From: Muribaculaceae bacterium Isolate-104 (HZI)
Lineage (GTDB): Bacteria > Bacteroidota > Bacteroidia > Bacteroidales > Muribaculaceae
Length of the DNA stretch: 64,000 nt
Assembly: GCA_003762715.1 (NCBI GenBank)
Contig: RIBJ01000041.1
Coordinates: 1-64,000, forward strand
Direction of reading: 5' to 3'
The notes under the pieces are model-generated. The model ran no database searches, was not told the DNA's origin, and saw only the letters and a program-made list of their open reading frames with translations. Of this stretch, positions 16,957 to 26,330 are shown piece by piece (the first letter of the stretch is position 1; each line of letters begins with the position of its first letter). Made by a program: the position numbers and the translations under genes.

Positions 16957-17400
16957 GTGAGTCGGATTCTGAAATACATATGCCACTCGGTGCTGATAAT
17001 CTGCATCAGCTCAATGGCTTTGCATCGCTATCATCATCATGATTGTGATGGAGATATATTTTTCAGAATTATATCTTCTTATGAAATTGCATTGAGTCAG
17101 CATGAGCTTATAGCTTGTGAACATGAAGCCGAGAATACTTCAGGTAACGCTCACGACCACAGTCACAGTCATCCTTGTTCTGATGATTGCTGGCTTTCTG
17201 CTGACTACTCGTGTATTACAGAAAATCATAAGATTGACGTTGATACGTTTCAACAGCTTTTTTTGCTGGGAATTACTTCATATATTTTACAGCAAGACTA
17301 CAAGGCTGACAATTCAATTTCATTAGAATTTCCACAAGAGAAAACGATACCATGTCAAACAGTAGGCATTAAACCACTTAGAGCACCTCCGGCATGTTGA
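16957..17400 (+). CDS. His-rich exported protein, DUF6769-like
   Basis: A 147-aa protein from the GTG at 16957. It has a hydrophobic N-terminal segment (ILKYICHSVLIICISSMALH) directly followed by RYHHHDCDGD, and later the metal-ligand-rich stretch HDHSHSHPCSDDC. This resembles the small DUF6769-type proteins that often precede heavy-metal RND operons in Bacteroidetes. A periplasmic metal-binding or chaperone role is inferred from His/Cys density and context. An upstream ATG at 16780 would add 59 residues but lies before the promoter. A 58-bp gap with a stem-loop leads to the adaptor gene. Confidence 0.65.
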   Translation: MSRILKYICHSVLIICISSMALHRYHHHDCDGDIFFRIISSYEIALSQHELIACEHEAENTSGNAHDHSHSHPCSDDCWLSADYSCITENHKIDVDTFQQLFLLGITSYILQQDYKADNSISLEFPQEKTIPCQTVGIKPLRAPPAC

Positions 17401-17448
17401 TTAAGAATTGAGGCAAACCTCTCCCCTTTTATTATTTTTAATTCTTAA
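17401..17448 (+). promoter_or_regulatory. Stem-loop between the His-rich gene and the RND adaptor gene
   Basis: TTAAGAATT (17401-17409) pairs with AATTCTTAA (17440-17448). Inside the loop is a small hairpin GAGG-CAAA-CCTC (17410-17421) followed by CCCCTTTTATTATTTTT. The outer stem and the inner hairpin plus T-rich run could be a weak attenuator between the two cistrons or an mRNA-processing element. Confidence 0.35.
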
Positions 17449-17458
17449 TTAACAGATT

Positions 17459-18574
17459 ATGAATAGATTATACATATGCGGCAACTTGCTGTCCGTAATT
17501 ATGTTGTGCTCATGTACGCACAATGAATCCTCTCATTCCGAGGAAGTTGACGCACATCATGACCATGGCGATGAGATTGTGTTACATAAAAAGGATGCAG
17601 AAGCATTTGGTGTTAAAACAATAACGGTACAGCCGGGTGTGTTTTCTGAAATTATAAATGTTACCGGTCAGATAATGCCGTCAACAACCGGTAGCATAAC
17701 TTTGGTTGCGCCTAAGTCCGGCACTATCAATTTCCGGTCTGGAATTGCACAGGGCATGGATGTCGAAAAATCACAGACAATTGCAACTATTTCAACAACA
17801 GGCATTTCAGGCGGAGATGTCTCAGCTGTAGCTAAAGCAAGAGTAGTCGCGGCAAAAAAGGAACTGGATCGGCTGACAGAATTGCTTGCAGACGGTATTG
17901 TTACCCGGCAGCAGGTAAATCAGGCGCAGGCAGAATATAATCAGGCGGTCGCATCCTACAGCCCGTCTGCCGCGTCAGGCAGTGTCTCATCTCCAATCAA
18001 AGGGGTGCTTACTGAACTGTCAGTACAAAACGGCGATTATGTTGATGCCGGACAACCGATAGCTATCGTAAGCCAGAATAACAAATTGACTCTGAAGGCA
18101 GATATTCCTGTTCGATATTTCAATAAATCAAAAAACATTACGGATGGCAATATAAGGATTCCCGGATCCGGAAACTGGGTGTCTTTCGACAGTATAAAAG
18201 CGGCTCCTACCGCCGACTCCCCTACTTCTGCCACTCAAGGATATATGCCATTATATTTCTCAATAACGAATAATGGCAATTTAATGGCAGGCTCATTCGT
18301 TGAAATCGCTTTGAAAGGAGCCGAAAGAGAAAATGTAATTTTTGTCCCTTCAAAAGCTGTCACAGAGCAACAGGGAGCCAGATTTGTATATGTCCGGGTT
18401 GATGATGACGGTTATAGGAAAGTTCCAGTTGTAACTGGAGCATCTGATGGCATGTCTGTTGAGATTGTTGACGGATTGAAATCGGGCGATGAGATTGTTT
18501 GTGAGGGCGCAGTATTTATACGCCTTGCCGAAACGTCCGGAGCCGTACCTGAAGGTCATAGCCACAACCATTAA
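17459..18574 (+). CDS. RND efflux periplasmic adaptor lipoprotein (CusB/CzcB type)
   Basis: A 371-aa membrane-fusion protein. The signal peptide ends in a lipobox (VIMLCSC), so it is lipid-anchored. Right after it comes a His-rich stretch (HSEEVDAHHDHGDE), and the protein ends EGHSHNH, both suited to loading metal ions. The lipoyl/barrel-sandwich halves (about 60-105 and 170-205) flank a helical hairpin (about 115-165), followed by a beta-barrel and membrane-proximal domain. It links the inner-membrane RND pump to TolC and helps transfer the metal. A 13-bp gap precedes the pump gene. Confidence 0.9.
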   Translation: MNRLYICGNLLSVIMLCSCTHNESSHSEEVDAHHDHGDEIVLHKKDAEAFGVKTITVQPGVFSEIINVTGQIMPSTTGSITLVAPKSGTINFRSGIAQGMDVEKSQTIATISTTGISGGDVSAVAKARVVAAKKELDRLTELLADGIVTRQQVNQAQAEYNQAVASYSPSAASGSVSSPIKGVLTELSVQNGDYVDAGQPIAIVSQNNKLTLKADIPVRYFNKSKNITDGNIRIPGSGNWVSFDSIKAAPTADSPTSATQGYMPLYFSITNNGNLMAGSFVEIALKGAERENVIFVPSKAVTEQQGARFVYVRVDDDGYRKVPVVTGASDGMSVEIVDGLKSGDEIVCEGAVFIRLAETSGAVPEGHSHNH

Positions 18575-18587
18575 ACCGTTTACAGCC

Positions 18588-21500
18588 ATGTTGGACAAAA
18601 TAATTAAAGCCTCGCTGGCTAACCGGATTACGGTACTGATAATCACCGGCATTGTTATGCTGTGGGGTTGCTATACGCTGGTTAACACTGATGTGGACAT
18701 ATTTCCGGACCTGAATGCTCCTACAGTGGTGGTTATGACTGAAGCTCCGGGATTCGCACCTGAAGAGATTGAAAAAACAGTCACCTACCCTATTGAGACC
18801 GCAATGAACGGAGCTCCCGGAGTTCGAAGAGTTCGTTCTTCGTCCTCTACCGGTTTTTCTGTTGTATGGGTTGAATTTGAATGGAATGAAGATTTATATC
18901 GCGCCCGTCAGACGGTAGGGGAAAAACTTTCTGAGATATCCTCCGGTATGCCCACAGGAGTAAGCGCGCCTGTTCTTGGTCCGCAATCATCAATTCTTGG
19001 TGAGATAATGATAATAGGACTTACGGCAGACTCCACTTCCCTTTCAGAGTTGCGCGATCTTGCCGACCGTACTCTGAGACCTCGCCTGCTGTCTCTTGGA
19101 GGTGTCAGTCAGGTATCTGTTATAGGTGGAGACGAAACCGAGTATCAGATTCTATTGTCTCCGGATAAAATGAAATTTCATGGAGTGACGCTTAGTGAGG
19201 TCAAAGAAGCTGTCTCAGACATAAATACCAATCCGAGCGGAGGTGTTATGTATGATTTTGGCAATGAATACCTGATAAAAGGTGATGTCTCTACGACATC
19301 CATGGAAACAATTGCAAAATCGGTGGTCAAGGCAGAAAACGGTCAGATAGTGACTCTTGAGGACATTGCCGTGCTGACTCGTGGCGCAAAGACTCCGAGA
19401 CTCGGACTTGCATCAGAAAAAGGACACCCTGCTGTTTTGCTCACTGTCACAAAACAGCCGCACAGCAGCACAATTGATTTGACTGCTGAAATAGAAAAGA
19501 CTTTGGCTGATGAGTGCAAGACTCTGCCTAAAGATGTCAGAGTATCTACCGATATATTCAAGCAATCCGATTTTATCGATGCTTCTATTGGGAATCTGCA
19601 ACAATCTTTGTTTGAGGGTGCGTTGTTCGTTGTTATTGTGCTGTTCTTCTTCCTGATGAATCTGCGCACGACTCTGATTTCAATAGTAGCCATTCCCCTT
19701 TCAATTATAATCACCATTATTGTCCTACACGCTTTCGGACTTAACATAAACACTATGAGTCTCGGAGGCATAGCGATAGCAATAGGCTCATTGGTTGATG
19801 ACGCTATTGTCGATGTTGAAAATGTATACAAACGTATAAGGCACAATGCGACACTTCCGGACAACCTGCGTCAACCGACTCTATCGGTAGTATTCGAGGC
19901 TTCGCGGGAGGTGAGACTTCCGATATTGAATTCATCGCTCATAATAATAGCAAGTTTCCTGCCGTTGTTCTTTCTTGGTGGTATTGAAGGCAGAATGCTT
20001 AAGCCGCTTGGAATTTCATTTATTGTAGCTTTAGGCGCGTCTACCGTAGTGGCTCTGACTGTAACTCCGGTATTATGCAGCTATCTGTTGTCTAAGCCGT
20101 CTGCAAAAAACCTGAATTCGGAACCCTGGCTGGCAAAACGTATTAAATCGGCGTATATTAAAGCTCTTGACAGATGTATGAACAACAAACGGACTGTGCT
20201 TGCCTCTGTTGCGGTTATGCTTGTCGGTTCCATAATTATATTCTTTACACTTGGCAGGAGTTTCCTCCCGCCGTTCAATGAAGGGTCTCTGACAATCAAT
20301 GTCAGTACTTTGCCGGGAATTTCATTGGAAGAGAGTGACAGAATCGGCAGAATGGCTGAATGTGTCATACTGTCTATGCCCGAAGTCAGCACTGTTGCTC
20401 GAAAAACCGGCAGAGCCGAGCTTGACGAGCACTCTTTAGGAGTCAATGTGTCAGAAATCGAAGCGCCATATAAACTCGGCTCAAGAAGTAAAAGTGAGTT
20501 GGTAAGCGAACTTCGGTCAAAACTGGCAGAAATTCCCGGTACGAATATTGAAATCGGGCAACCTATCAGCCACCGCATCGATGCCATGCTTTCCGGAACT
20601 GAAGCGCAGATTGCTATAAAAATATTCGGAGATGACCTAACCGTACTTCAAAACATCGGCAATGAAATCAGGTCGGAAATTTCGGAGATTCCAGGAATTG
20701 TGGATATAAATGTAGAGCAGCAGATTGGCAGACCGCAGATAGAAATACGCCCTCGCCGTGACATGCTTGCCAGATACGGTATAACAATTCCTGAATTCAA
20801 TTCCGCAGTATCGACATTACTTGCGGGTGAAATTGTTTCTCAGGTTTATGTGAACGGACTCCCCTATAATCTCACGCTGAAGATTGAGGATGCCGCCAGA
20901 AGCGGGATTGATAAGATAAAGGACATAATAATCAGTACACCTACCGGAGCAGTACCCCTTGACTATGTTGCGGACATTGTATCGACAACCGGACCCAATA
21001 CCATAAACAGAGAGAATGTGAGTCGCAGACTGGTCGTTGCCGCAAATATAGAAAACCGCGACATGAAGAGTGCCGTGGATGACATTCGCAGCAGACTTGA
21101 AACAATCAAGCTGCCCCAGGGCTATCACATAGTGTATGGTGGTCAGTTTGAAAGCGAGGCTTCTGCCTCACGCACTTTGATGCTCGCTTCTTCAGGAGCC
21201 CTGATTATAATTTTTATGCTGCTTTATCAGGAGTACAAAAATATAACCAAGGCGCTGATTATTCTGCTGAACATGCCCCTCGCCATGATTGGCGGAGTGT
21301 TGCTTTTGAGAATTACCTCCGGCGAACTGAATATCCCCGCAATAATCGGATTCATATCACTGCTTGGCATTTCAACGCGCAACGGCATGTTGCTTATGTC
21401 GCGCTATTCAGCGCTTGCGTTAGAGGGCAAGCCTCTTAAAGACATACTGATGAGTGGTAGTGTCGACCGTCTGAATCCTATTATTATGACAGCTTTGACA

Positions 21501-21668
21501 TCTGCCCTCGCCTTAGTGCCTCTCGCCATAAAAAGCAGTGCCCCAGGAAATGAGATTCAATCACCTATGGCTGTTGTTATTCTTGGCGGTTTGTTTACTT
21601 CAACTATATTGAATATATTTGTCGTTCCTATTATATACTATGTGTGTGAACATAAACGGAAAATATGA
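18588..21668 (+). CDS. Heavy-metal efflux RND pump (CzcA/CusA family)
   Basis: A 1026-aa proton-driven inner-membrane pump with 12 transmembrane helices and two large periplasmic loops. The N-terminus (MLDKIIKASLANRITVLIITG) and NTDVDIFPDLNAPTVVVMTE are typical of HME-RND proteins. The charged residues of TM4 in VDDAIVDVENVYKR correspond to the Asp/Asp/Glu relay of CzcA. ISTRNGMLLMSRYS sits at TM10-11. The ion (Cu/Ag, Zn/Co/Cd or Ni) cannot be decided from motifs alone. The ATG at 18588 is chosen; the frame extends 33 codons further up but overlaps the adaptor gene. It acts with the lipoprotein adaptor and the TolC protein on either side. Confidence 0.93.
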   Translation: MLDKIIKASLANRITVLIITGIVMLWGCYTLVNTDVDIFPDLNAPTVVVMTEAPGFAPEEIEKTVTYPIETAMNGAPGVRRVRSSSSTGFSVVWVEFEWNEDLYRARQTVGEKLSEISSGMPTGVSAPVLGPQSSILGEIMIIGLTADSTSLSELRDLADRTLRPRLLSLGGVSQVSVIGGDETEYQILLSPDKMKFHGVTLSEVKEAVSDINTNPSGGVMYDFGNEYLIKGDVSTTSMETIAKSVVKAENGQIVTLEDIAVLTRGAKTPRLGLASEKGHPAVLLTVTKQPHSSTIDLTAEIEKTLADECKTLPKDVRVSTDIFKQSDFIDASIGNLQQSLFEGALFVVIVLFFFLMNLRTTLISIVAIPLSIIITIIVLHAFGLNINTMSLGGIAIAIGSLVDDAIVDVENVYKRIRHNATLPDNLRQPTLSVVFEASREVRLPILNSSLIIIASFLPLFFLGGIEGRMLKPLGISFIVALGASTVVALTVTPVLCSYLLSKPSAKNLNSEPWLAKRIKSAYIKALDRCMNNKRTVLASVAVMLVGSIIIFFTLGRSFLPPFNEGSLTINVSTLPGISLEESDRIGRMAECVILSMPEVSTVARKTGRAELDEHSLGVNVSEIEAPYKLGSRSKSELVSELRSKLAEIPGTNIEIGQPISHRIDAMLSGTEAQIAIKIFGDDLTVLQNIGNEIRSEISEIPGIVDINVEQQIGRPQIEIRPRRDMLARYGITIPEFNSAVSTLLAGEIVSQVYVNGLPYNLTLKIEDAARSGIDKIKDIIISTPTGAVPLDYVADIVSTTGPNTINRENVSRRLVVAANIENRDMKSAVDDIRSRLETIKLPQGYHIVYGGQFESEASASRTLMLASSGALIIIFMLLYQEYKNITKALIILLNMPLAMIGGVLLLRITSGELNIPAIIGFISLLGISTRNGMLLMSRYSALALEGKPLKDILMSGSVDRLNPIIMTALTSALALVPLAIKSSAPGNEIQSPMAVVILGGLFTSTILNIFVVPIIYYVCEHKRKI

Positions 21669-22864
21669 ATAACAAAATAGTTCTTTCTTCATTCTTTGTC
21701 GCGACAGCCTGGTTAAGATGTCAGGCGTTTGATTTCAATGAGGCAGCGAGGTCTTTAGCAATGGAAAGTTATGCAGTCAAGTCCTTGAATCTTGAAAGCA
21801 AAGCCGGCATTGCAGAGCTCGAATCCGAAAACTCGCTATCTCCTATGGATGCCGAATTCGGTTATCTTTGGGGAGAAGGGCTCACTCAAAACAAATGGAA
21901 CATAAGCATATCCCAGTCTTTTGACTGGCCGGGCGTGTATGTGGCACGCAGAAAAGGCATTGCCGCAGCCTCAAGAGCATATGCCGCAGCTGAGCGTTCT
22001 GCTGTCATGTCTCAGACTTTAGAAATAAAACAGGCTATGATTGATATTGTAGCCGCTAAAAAATATCTGGAACTGTCAAGTACGCTCAATGACAGTATTT
22101 CACGTTTGTACATCACCGCAAAGACCGGTGTTGATAAAGGCGAAATCACGAGGCTCGATTTGAACAAAATAGAGATAGAACGTATCGGAATACGGAAACA
22201 ACTTGCTGCCGATAAAAGAAATTACTATTCGGCAGTTGAAGCGCTTGAACGGTTGTGTGCAACCGACGTGTCTGGCATAATCGCGGCTCTTGAAGACTAT
22301 CCGGATGATGTTCTTTTGCCATCGGATACATATGAACTCTTGCTGACAGAGAATAATCCGGCGATATTTGAAGCTCGGCAGAATGTCCTTTCAGCAAAAG
22401 CAATGGAATCTGTTGAAAAGCGGCTTTTATTGCCTGGGGTAAGCATAGGATATACCTATGAAAACGAAGGTGAAGATAAATGGCATGGTCTGACCGCCGG
22501 AATATCGCTGCCTATTTTTTCATCCAGAAAAAAAGAGAAAGCGGCAAGAATCAGGGCGCAGTTAGCTCAATCGGAAGCGGTATTTGCCGCAAATCAGGAA
22601 TCTGCAGCTTTAAAGGCGCAGAGAGCCAGAGTGGTAAGCCTGTTTGAGGAAATGCAGCAGTACAGACCCATATTTGAAAGCACAGACAATATAGCCCTTT
22701 TACGCAAGGCTGTTGCCGGTGGTCAGATGAGTCTGTATGAGTATTTTGGCGAACTGAACTATTTCATAGCGGCACGGCGGGATTATCTCGAGGTACAATA
22801 CGAGTACCATACGGCTCTCGCCCGACTTAATCGCCTAACACTGCTGCCAGTATTTAAAGATTGA
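21665..22864 (+). CDS. TolC-family outer-membrane efflux protein
   Basis: A 399-aa protein with a signal peptide (SSFFVATAWLRCQAFD) and two long helical repeats (about 30-200 and 220-390) of the OEP family. These form the trimeric channel-tunnel that accepts substrate from the RND pump and adaptor. It overlaps the pump gene by 4 bp (ATGA) and closes the operon, which ends at the stem-loop 22879-22916. At about 400 aa it is a short member, typical of metal-efflux CusC/CzcC relatives in Bacteroidetes. Confidence 0.9.
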   Translation: MNNKIVLSSFFVATAWLRCQAFDFNEAARSLAMESYAVKSLNLESKAGIAELESENSLSPMDAEFGYLWGEGLTQNKWNISISQSFDWPGVYVARRKGIAAASRAYAAAERSAVMSQTLEIKQAMIDIVAAKKYLELSSTLNDSISRLYITAKTGVDKGEITRLDLNKIEIERIGIRKQLAADKRNYYSAVEALERLCATDVSGIIAALEDYPDDVLLPSDTYELLLTENNPAIFEARQNVLSAKAMESVEKRLLLPGVSIGYTYENEGEDKWHGLTAGISLPIFSSRKKEKAARIRAQLAQSEAVFAANQESAALKAQRARVVSLFEEMQQYRPIFESTDNIALLRKAVAGGQMSLYEYFGELNYFIAARRDYLEVQYEYHTALARLNRLTLLPVFKD

Positions 22865-22878
22865 CTTGAGAATAGGTT

Positions 22879-22916
22879 ATAGGAAGTCTTCACGCTGAGG
22901 TGTGAAGACTTCCTAT
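22879..22916. terminator. Stem-loop after the RND operon
   Basis: A 13-bp perfect stem (AGGAAGTCTTCAC, 22881-22893, with 22902-22914), extended by AT on each side, with an 8-nt loop. Only a short T tail follows. It lies between convergent operons; the rest of 22917-23044 shows nothing clear. Confidence 0.65.
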
Positions 22917-23044
22917 TTCAAGCACCTCAAAGGAGTGTTTTCACGATGATTTTTGCCATGCTTTTTGCGTACTTGGTTTCGTTATTAATTACGCAAAATT
23001 GTATATTTTGTATCTAACGACAAAACTTTATAATTCAAAGGGTA

Positions 23045-23881
23045 CTATTCCGCTGATTCACGGAAAGTGCGGGCTCGCTGGTTACGAGCTATCTCGAGTT
23101 GTTTTTCAAGTCGGCTTTTTTGCAACTGTGCCAGTCGGAGTTGTCTGAACACCTTGCTTGCCCGGTATATTTCGCCAAGTGCGTAAGCTTGTTCTTCCGG
23201 GAGCGGCATTTCGTATGGTTTCGCTCCATTGTATCTTATTTTTAAGGCAATGCCTCCATGAGCTTCGGCAAACTGTCCCAGAGTGTCGCATTCATCAGGC
23301 ATGAATGTAATGATTTCAACACCCCTGCTGCGGTCATTCCGTTCTCCGTCATTGGCGATGTCCGGAGTAGAGACAGACTCTCCTCCTTTAGCTATGAGTG
23401 TCACGCCTGTAGACATGGATTTCTGTGTGGAAGATGCAATTACCATATAAACTCCATCGGGAGTCATACGGGCGTATAAACCTGATTTTTCGGCAGGTAC
23501 TTTACCGGCCAAGGCTTTGGTCGTGTAGTAGCCTTCAAAGGCATCAGGAACAAACTTGAGCGATTCCTTAAGACGGTTGCTCTCTATGATAAGCCCGGCT
23601 ATTGCGCTGTCGCATTGTTCAATCTGTTTTAAAGACGACAACTCAATTATCTGAGGGCGGAGACTCATGCCTTCTCTGCGAACCTCTATTTCAGACGGGT
23701 ACTGTCTATCCAAGGAATCAAGATTAGCCAGTGCGGCGTCATACTCCTTGTCGTTCATTAATTTGGTTGCCAGGTCAACGTACTCTCTTGCTTTCTTTTC
23801 ATCGGAATTGCCGCAAGATGAAAATGCCATGGTGCCGCCCAACGCGACGGTTATAAGTAATTTGCTATACGCGTTGTACAT
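23045..23881 (-). CDS. Hypothetical lipoprotein with helical repeats
   Basis: A 278-aa protein with signal peptide and lipobox (AFSSC, Cys at about residue 23), so probably lipid-anchored in the envelope. Residues about 30-75 (AREYVDLATKLMNDKEYDAALANLDSL) resemble a TPR-type pair of helices, the middle is mixed alpha/beta, and the last 40 residues are a basic coiled coil (LRLAQLQKSRLEKQLEIARNQR). I do not recognise a named family. It begins inside the 3' end of the RelA/SpoT-type gene (17-bp overlap), so it is co-expressed with it. Confidence 0.7.
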   Translation of the reverse strand: MYNAYSKLLITVALGGTMAFSSCGNSDEKKAREYVDLATKLMNDKEYDAALANLDSLDRQYPSEIEVRREGMSLRPQIIELSSLKQIEQCDSAIAGLIIESNRLKESLKFVPDAFEGYYTTKALAGKVPAEKSGLYARMTPDGVYMVIASSTQKSMSTGVTLIAKGGESVSTPDIANDGERNDRSRGVEIITFMPDECDTLGQFAEAHGGIALKIRYNGAKPYEMPLPEEQAYALGEIYRASKVFRQLRLAQLQKSRLEKQLEIARNQRARTFRESAE

Positions 23882-26063
23882 CTTTTACTCCTTTTACTGT
23901 TTTGATTTTTTTTATAATGTTGGTAAGTGACGCCGTATCGCTTATTCCGATTGTCAGATGTCCGCTGAAAATGCCGTCATTGCTGTCTATGGAAATGCTG
24001 CGCAGACTGACATTTGACTCTTTGTTTATTATAGATGTTATATTTGTCACTATGCCTATGTCATCCTGCCCTACTACATTCAGTACGGCTGCAAACATCT
24101 GACCTGCCTTGCCACTCCACCTTGTATTTATTATTCTGTAAGGGTAGCGACTACGTATGTTGGGAGAGTTAGGACAATCCTTGCGATGAATTTTGATGAC
24201 ACCTTCTGCTGAAATGAATCCGAAAACATCATCGCCATATATGGGGTTGCAACATTTGGACATCCTATAGTTGACCCCTTTTATATTGTCTCCGATAACA
24301 AGAATATCGCCGTCGGTATCCTCATGTACCGGTTGCTGCAACGTAAATTCTCCTGCCGAACGCGCTTCCACCGGAGTCTCAGCCTTGTCCTCAAGATTCA
24401 GGTAGGCGTTTATGACATCGGCGGAGTCGATAGTCTCTTTGCCGATTTCGCTGTAAAAGTCAGTTACAGTCTTGTAACCTAACTTTTTAATTAATTTCAT
24501 CAGGGTTGCTTCCTCAAGCTCTATCTTACGGTTTTTACAACGCCTGTGAAGCAGCTCCTTGCCAAGGTCTGCGACTCTGCTGTGCTGTTCGTTAATACTT
24601 TGCCGTATTTTGGTGCGCGCTTTGGATGTCACTACGAAATTAAGCCAGTCCAGCTTAGGCTGCTGATTGGCGGAAGTCATAATTTCCACGGTATCTCCAC
24701 TGCGCAGTTTGTGGTTGATACGTCGTGTGCGACCATTTACTTTGGCACCTGTACATGTACATCCGATGCGCGAATGTATGTTGAACGCGAAATCAAGAAC
24801 AGACGCCCCAAGCGGCAGCCGATACAAATCGCCTTTTGGAGTGAATACAAAAACCTCCTTGTCGTACACATCTATCTTGAACTCTTTCATAAGTTCAAGA
24901 GGCCCGCTTTCTGCGCCTTCTATGATTTCCCTGACCCGGTTCATCCATGTGTCAAGGTCGTTTTCGCTTTTGATTCCTTTGTATTTCCAGTGGGCTGCGA
25001 CTCCCCTTTCGGCAATTTCATCCATCCGCCGGGTGCGTATCTGCACTTCCACCCATTTAGCTTCCGGGCCGCGAACAGTGATGTGCAGTGACTCATAGCC
25101 GTTGCTTTTTGGGATGCTTAGCCAGTCCTTGAGTCGTGCCGGATTTGGCTGATACATGTCTGTGACTATAGAATAGGCAAGCCAGCATTCGCTGCGTTCG
25201 CGTTCTTTGGGCACATCAAGAATTATGCGTATGGCGAACAAGTCATATATATGCTCAAGGTCATTGTGCTGTTTCTGAATCTTGTTCCAGATAGAGGATA
25301 TTGACTTGGTTCGGCCTTTTATATCAAATTTAAGACCTTGTTTTTCAAGCTCTGCCTTTACAGGGGCTATGAATGCGGCTATATAAGCATCGCGGTTGGC
25401 TTTGGTTTCGTTAAGTTTGTGAGCTATGCGGGTGTAGATATCTCTATTAGTATACTTTAGCGCCAAGTCTTCCAGCTCTCCTTTAATTTTATACAAGCCG
25501 AGTCTATGCGCTATAGGTGCATAAAGGCATTTGGCTTCGAATGCCGTTTGCTTTACACGATCTTCATCTGGATGATGGTTGATGTCTCGCATGCGTACCG
25601 TGCATTCGACTATCTTGATAATTATTACTCTTATATCATTGGCAAATGTCATAAGAAGATTGCGGAAGTTCTCGCTGACACCGACCACACCTCTGTCATA
25701 GAGGTTTTCTACCTTTAGCAATCCGGTCAGCAGAGCAGCCACATCATCTCCCCATTCGGCGGCAGCATCTTCAGGCTTAAGAAGCCCGGCTCTGCATAAT
25801 GGGGTAAGTATCATAGAAATAATCATGCTACGGTCAGAGCCGATTTCCTCGCAAAGAAGTTTCACGGACATCATGTAGTGAAACAGGCTGTTTCTGCCGA
25901 ATGAATCGCGACAATGAGCCATGCCGGAATCAAGTGCGGATACCGAGCGGGCAAGCCTATGTCTTTCCTCATAAGGCACTGTTGCACCACAGAGTGTTAC
26001 CAGCTTTCTTATAAGGGTTGGTAATTGTTTAAGCTCTTTGATGTTAAAGAATGACGCATCCAT
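23865..26063 (-). CDS. relA: RelA/SpoT-family (p)ppGpp synthetase with degenerate hydrolase domain
   Basis: A 732-aa long RSH protein that makes (p)ppGpp under starvation. The N-terminal HD region is recognisable, but the metal-binding HD pair is lost (MILTPLCRAG where active enzymes have an HD dipeptide), so hydrolysis is unlikely. The synthetase has GRTKSISSIWNKIQKQ (about 247), DLFAIRIIL, NGYESLH and VEVQIRTRRMDEIAERGVAAHWKY. TGS (about 400-465), the Cys-rich zinc-finger-like region (MSKCCNPIYGDD, about 600) and an ACT domain (about 655-732) follow. The start at 26063 is chosen because the promoter lies at 26073-26103, inside the 39-nt N-terminal extension of the open frame. Confidence 0.9.
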   Translation of the reverse strand: MDASFFNIKELKQLPTLIRKLVTLCGATVPYEERHRLARSVSALDSGMAHCRDSFGRNSLFHYMMSVKLLCEEIGSDRSMIISMILTPLCRAGLLKPEDAAAEWGDDVAALLTGLLKVENLYDRGVVGVSENFRNLLMTFANDIRVIIIKIVECTVRMRDINHHPDEDRVKQTAFEAKCLYAPIAHRLGLYKIKGELEDLALKYTNRDIYTRIAHKLNETKANRDAYIAAFIAPVKAELEKQGLKFDIKGRTKSISSIWNKIQKQHNDLEHIYDLFAIRIILDVPKERERSECWLAYSIVTDMYQPNPARLKDWLSIPKSNGYESLHITVRGPEAKWVEVQIRTRRMDEIAERGVAAHWKYKGIKSENDLDTWMNRVREIIEGAESGPLELMKEFKIDVYDKEVFVFTPKGDLYRLPLGASVLDFAFNIHSRIGCTCTGAKVNGRTRRINHKLRSGDTVEIMTSANQQPKLDWLNFVVTSKARTKIRQSINEQHSRVADLGKELLHRRCKNRKIELEEATLMKLIKKLGYKTVTDFYSEIGKETIDSADVINAYLNLEDKAETPVEARSAGEFTLQQPVHEDTDGDILVIGDNIKGVNYRMSKCCNPIYGDDVFGFISAEGVIKIHRKDCPNSPNIRSRYPYRIINTRWSGKAGQMFAAVLNVVGQDDIGIVTNITSIINKESNVSLRSISIDSNDGIFSGHLTIGISDTASLTNIIKKIKTVKGVKDVQRV

Positions 26064-26072
26064 ACTTGTGTA

Positions 26073-26103
26073 CAAAGATATGCAATTATTTGTCCGAATC
26101 AAA
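26073..26103 (-). promoter_or_regulatory. sigma-ABfr promoter of the RSH gene
   Basis: Minus-strand TTTG (26103-26100), 19 bp, TATCTTTG (26080-26073). The ATG at 26063 is 9 nt from the -7 box, so the leader is about 6 nt. Confidence 0.7.
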
Positions 26104-26127
26104 TAAAGTAACTGCTAATAAACAAAA

Positions 26128-26158
26128 AATGCCGCACAGTTCATAGTGGTGCGGCATT
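26128..26158 (-). terminator. Terminator of the 51-aa ORF
   Basis: AATGCCGCAC (26128-26137) pairs perfectly with GTGCGGCATT (26149-26158). On the minus strand the stem is followed by TTTTTTG. It lies 17 bp after the small ORF's stop codon. Confidence 0.75.
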
Positions 26159-26174
26159 GAGTAGTTACGATTTT

Positions 26175-26330
26175 TTATAATTCGTTGTTTCGCGGATTAT
26201 TATTAAGATCCTCTGTACTTTGTTTTTGCAGGCATTCGGTGTTTTTGTCGTTGTCGGCTTCGTTCTGAGCGACTCCGGGGTATTCAAGAGCCTGTTCTAC
26301 AGTAGCTTTATTTTCTTTGTTTGTTTCCAT
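26175..26330 (-). CDS. Small acidic hypothetical protein (51 aa)
   Basis: An ORF of 51 codons starting METNKENKATVEQALEYPGV and ending NNPRNNEL. It is hydrophilic, rich in Asn, Glu and Asp, has one Cys, and has no signal peptide or membrane segment; it may be disordered. It sits 55 bp after the engB-type GTPase gene on the same strand and is closed by its own terminator, which supports a real gene. A perfect 10-bp hairpin ends immediately before the ATG. No family is recognised. Confidence 0.5.
   Translation of the reverse strand: METNKENKATVEQALEYPGVAQNEADNDKNTECLQKQSTEDLNNNPRNNEL

Noticed and set aside
24546-25098. Two overlapping plus-strand frames opposite the RSH gene
   Set aside because: Both are mirror frames of the conserved synthetase domain.
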